A stretch of DNA of 10,792 nt from Deltaproteobacteria bacterium (GTDB taxonomy: Bacteria > Desulfobacterota_C > Deferrisomatia > Deferrisomatales > JACRMM01): positions 1 to 10,792 of the forward strand of contig JACRCS010000174.1 of NCBI GenBank assembly GCA_016218905.1. The letters are read 5' to 3'. Under the pieces are notes generated by a model. That model searched no databases. It was not told the origin of the DNA and saw nothing but the letters and a program-made list of their open reading frames with translations. This document shows, in pieces, positions 8,935 through 10,792 of the stretch; the stretch's first letter is position 1, and every line of letters begins with the position of its first letter. A program made the position numbers and the translations under genes.

Positions 8935-8970
8935 TGAGGTTGAGGGCGAGGGGGCGGATGGAAGCGCGGA

Positions 8971-9000
8971 GCGAAAGAGGGCGGCCGTGCGGCCGCCCTC
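8971..9000 (-). terminator. Rho-independent terminator after the barrel protein gene
   Basis: GAGGGCGGCCG (8977-8987) and CGGCCGCCCTC (8990-9000) form a perfect 11-bp stem around two bases. Read on the minus strand it is followed by TTTCGC (8976-8971), a short T-run. It lies 37 bp past the stop codon of the gene at 9038-9682, and insulates it from cysS. Confidence 0.85.
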
Positions 9001-9037
9001 CCCCACGCGTAAGGTCGCTCAGAATTGTCCGACGCCC

Positions 9038-9682
9038 TTACCAGCGATAGCCGACCAGAGCGCCCCACTGGAAGGAGGAGCTCTTCACGTTCTCGTCGAG
9101 CAGGTCCAGCTTCTCCATTGCCGTGTACTTTACCTGCACACCGAGGTTCCAGTTCCTGGCGATCGTCGCGTACGCACCGGCCGAGAGCCAGGCGCCGAAG
9201 CCGGTGTCGGTGTCGTCGTCCTTGGCACGCACGATAACACCCCCGAAGTTCCCGGTGGCGTCGGCCTCGACCCGGGCGCTGATCACGGCAAGGCCCACGC
9301 CCACAAAGGGGTTCACCGGCAACCCGTAGGTGTCGTAGATCTTTTTCACTCCCAGGTCGAACTCCCAGAGCTTGGCCTCGAAGTCGCCATCGACGATCAC
9401 GCCGCCGACGTTCTCCGAGGCGCTGTCGTCTTTCCAGGAATAGGAGATCCCCACCGCGAGGCTCACCGGCCAGGACTGCTGGCGGAAGTCCGCCTCGAGG
9501 CTCAACTGAAGCTGGTCGTCGACCGGGTCCCAGTCGTTGTCCAAGAGCCTCTGACCGATGACCGCGTTCAGGTTCCCCGTCCACGCCTGGGCAGCGGCGG
9601 CGGAGGCCTTACCCGCGCCCGCAAAGCTCGCCGCAAAGGCCAGGGACGCCAGAAATCCGGTCAATTTGAGATACTTCGCCAT
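9038..9682 (-). CDS. Exported small outer-membrane beta-barrel protein
   Basis: 214 residues. A signal peptide is clear: MAKYLK, then a hydrophobic core at 7-22, with likely cleavage after ASA (26-28) or within the Ala run after it. The mature protein is built of alternating polar and hydrophobic strands (WPVSLAVGISYSW at 71-83, NPFVGVGLAVISARVEA at 124-140, AGAYATIARNWNLGVQVKYT at 168-187) joined by acidic loops such as KDDDTDTG. It ends in GALVGYRW, and a C-terminal aromatic residue is the usual signal for BAM-dependent insertion. Size and layout fit an eight-stranded OmpA- or OmpW-like barrel, but I do not recognise the specific family. The start is decided by AGGAGG seven bases before the ATG. 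A sigma-70-like promoter and a terminator flank it, so it appears monocistronic. Its function is unknown. Confidence 0.85.
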   Translation of the reverse strand: MAKYLKLTGFLASLAFAASFAGAGKASAAAAQAWTGNLNAVIGQRLLDNDWDPVDDQLQLSLEADFRQQSWPVSLAVGISYSWKDDSASENVGGVIVDGDFEAKLWEFDLGVKKIYDTYGLPVNPFVGVGLAVISARVEADATGNFGGVIVRAKDDDTDTGFGAWLSAGAYATIARNWNLGVQVKYTAMEKLDLLDENVKSSSFQWGALVGYRW

Positions 9683-9726
9683 TTCAATCCCTCCTGTACG
9701 AAAAGGTCACGAGAAAGAGATGCCCT

Positions 9727-9755
9727 TTCTTACCACTCGTCAGTTAGGTCGTCAA
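9727..9755 (-). promoter_or_regulatory. Sigma-70-like promoter of the barrel protein gene
   Basis: On the minus strand TTGACG (9755-9750), five of six to the -35 consensus, is followed after exactly 17 nt by TAAGAA (9732-9727), three of six to the -10. This would give a leader of about 35-40 nt ending in the AGGAGG site. The -35 and the spacing are good; the -10 is moderate. Confidence 0.5.
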
Positions 9756-9770
9756 ACTCGGTGGGACCGT

Positions 9771-9786
9771 AGAGTCGGAAGACTCT
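9771..9786. repeat. Inverted repeat just upstream of the barrel gene promoter
   Basis: AGAGTC (9771-9776) and GACTCT (9781-9786) are perfect complements around GGAA. The site is 15 bp upstream of the proposed -35 box, a position suited to an activator or a dyad operator, but no regulator can be named and a six-base dyad may be chance. Confidence 0.35.
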
Positions 9787-9992
9787 TCTTTCCTGTGTTA
9801 TTTAGCAGACTTCCTCCGCGGGCGCGACCGTGGCTAAGCTAAAGAAGGAGCCGGCGCAGGCGCGCTCGGCCAGGACGCATCCCGGAGGCAGCCGTGGCAC
9901 AGAGAACGTGGAATCGAGACTACCACACGGTCTCCTGAGGAGCGGAAGCCGGCGCGGCGATCGGCTCGCTTTCTCAGCCGCCGTGAGGTGTT

Positions 9993-10025
9993 GAAACGAC
10001 GAGCGGCCCTTTCGGGCCGCTCGTC
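9993..10025 (-). terminator. Rho-independent terminator after the glycine-zipper gene
   Basis: GACGAGCGGCCC (9998-10009) and GGGCCGCTCGTC (10014-10025) form a perfect 12-bp stem. On the minus strand the loop is GAAA, a stable GNRA tetraloop, and the stem is followed by GTTTC. It lies 22 bp beyond the TAA stop of the gene at 10048. Confidence 0.9.
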
Positions 10026-10047
10026 TCGGTATGACCGGGAGGGGAGC

Positions 10048-10792
10048 TTACTTGACGATCTTCCACTGCCCGTCGGGTTGCCGGCACGCCGTGCCGTAGG
10101 CCATCTGCCTCTGCCCGCCCACGACGATCTCGGTCTGGTATTCCCGGCAGTACTCGCCGGAAGGCCGCTGGAAGGTTCGCTTGGGGACCACCATCACCTC
10201 GGCCCCGGTGTCGGGATTGACCCAGTTGGAAGGCTGTCCCGTCCTGTTCTTCTCGAGCACGTGAGCCGCGTGGAGCTCGTCCGTCTCCTGGACGGACCGG
10301 CCGATGTTGTTGCCGACGATGGCGCCGAGCAGCGTCCCCACCAGGACGCCCGCGATCTTCCCCTGCCCCCGTCCGACGGTGGAGCCGAGGATTCCGCCCA
10401 CGGCCCCGCCGATGATCGTACCGGCGGCCTCACTGCCTCCTCCCGAGCTCCGCACCACCGGCGCCGCCGCCGGCGCTGGCGCCGGCTCTACGTAGACGAC
10501 GTCGGGTTCGGGTGCCAGCGCCGGCGCGACGGGCAGCGGCGGGGGCGCGTAGTAGTAGGTCCTCGCGTAGGGCTCCCACACCCAGTAGTACGGGGTGCTG
10601 AAGCCGTCGCCGTGGAGTCGGTAGCAACCCGTCGAGTACTGCACGACGGTTACCCTCGGGGGGACCGCCAGGACCGCCCGGCCGTCCAGCCACCACCACC
10701 GATAGTACGGAGACCAGTGGCCGGGCCGCCGTTCGTAGCGCCACCCGTAGCTCGGATACTCGTGCCAGTGCCGGCTGTTCCACGTATGCGGA
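10048..10792 (-). CDS. Glycine-zipper envelope protein of the 17-kDa surface-antigen type, 5' end outside the window
   Basis: The reading frame is open from the right edge to a TAA at 10048-10050, giving 247 visible residues. The first part, beyond the GTG at 10644, is rich in Trp, Tyr and Arg (GHWSPYYRWWWLDGRAVLAV) and clearly continues into the rest, so that GTG is not the start; the true start and any signal peptide are off the window. Then come another Tyr/Trp stretch, a Pro/Ala-rich linker (about 10540-10450), and a glycine zipper (about 10431-10291: GTIIGGAVGGILGSTVGRG, then GVLVGTLLGAIVGNNIG). The C-terminal domain ends REYQTEIVVGGQRQMAYG then TACRQPDGQWKIVK, the pattern of the Rickettsia 17-kDa antigen family of surface proteins. 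A role in the cell envelope is likely; the exact function is not known. Confidence is high for the family and low for the function. Confidence 0.85.
   Translation of the reverse strand, partial: PHTWNSRHWHEYPSYGWRYERRPGHWSPYYRWWWLDGRAVLAVPPRVTVVQYSTGCYRLHGDGFSTPYYWVWEPYARTYYYAPPPLPVAPALAPEPDVVYVEPAPAPAAAPVVRSSGGGSEAAGTIIGGAVGGILGSTVGRGQGKIAGVLVGTLLGAIVGNNIGRSVQETDELHAAHVLEKNRTGQPSNWVNPDTGAEVMVVPKRTFQRPSGEYCREYQTEIVVGGQRQMAYGTACRQPDGQWKIVK

Larger units (their letters stand above)
9683..10047. other. 365-bp gap between the barrel gene and the glycine-zipper gene
   Basis: No convincing gene lies here on either strand. The left third holds the ribosome-binding site and promoter of the barrel gene, and an inverted repeat at 9771-9786. 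The right end holds the terminator of the glycine-zipper gene (9993-10025). Between them, 9787-9990, I see only minor symmetry: TTTAGC (9801-9806) facing GCTAAA (9838-9843) and the short palindrome CTCCTGAGGAG (9932-9942). None has a clear function. Confidence 0.6.

Noticed and set aside
10048..10644. GTG at 10644 as the start of the glycine-zipper gene
   Set aside because: The same frame stays open to the window edge with protein-like aromatic-rich sequence, and no signal peptide follows the GTG.

Overview
The window comes from a GC-rich, Gram-negative bacterial chromosome. An outer-membrane barrel protein with a signal peptide and a terminal aromatic residue, and a glycine-zipper envelope protein, show the Gram-negative envelope. 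The GC-rich codon use, the style of the CheA/CheW/MCP proteins and the C-terminal domain of the glycine-zipper protein suggest a deltaproteobacterial-type lineage (Desulfobacterota or Myxococcota in the broad sense). That placement is an inference of modest confidence. Every gene I accept is on the minus strand, so the window is read from right to left.

From right to left: (1) 10792-10048, the 3' part of an envelope protein with a glycine zipper, its start outside the window, closed by a strong hairpin terminator at 9993-10025. (2) A 365-bp gap holding a candidate promoter, then a small exported beta-barrel protein (9682-9038) closed by a second hairpin terminator. (3) A short gap with a G-rich direct repeat, then cysS (8791-7313), cysteinyl-tRNA synthetase. 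(4) A 224-bp spacer made mostly of 7-nt tandem repeats: a short TTTTCGG array and a 21-unit CCGATAA array, in imperfect inverted orientation. The long array runs up to the start codon of uvrB. (5) uvrB (7088-5076), the nucleotide-excision-repair helicase. (6) A 197-bp gap, then a chemosensory operon: cheA (4878-2746), two different cheW genes, a methyl-accepting chemotaxis protein with no sensory domain, and the beginning of a membrane protein that runs off the left edge.

The chemosensory genes form one tightly packed operon in which each junction is a 4-nt stop/start overlap (GTGA or ATGA). Together they would make a core signalling complex: receptor, two CheW couplers and the CheA kinase. 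No CheY, CheB or CheR lies in the window, so the output of the pathway cannot be read here. cysS, uvrB and the envelope genes are ordinary in content. The least ordinary feature is the heptanucleotide array that replaces the usual ribosome-binding region of uvrB. I see no CRISPR array, transposase, tRNA or rRNA.
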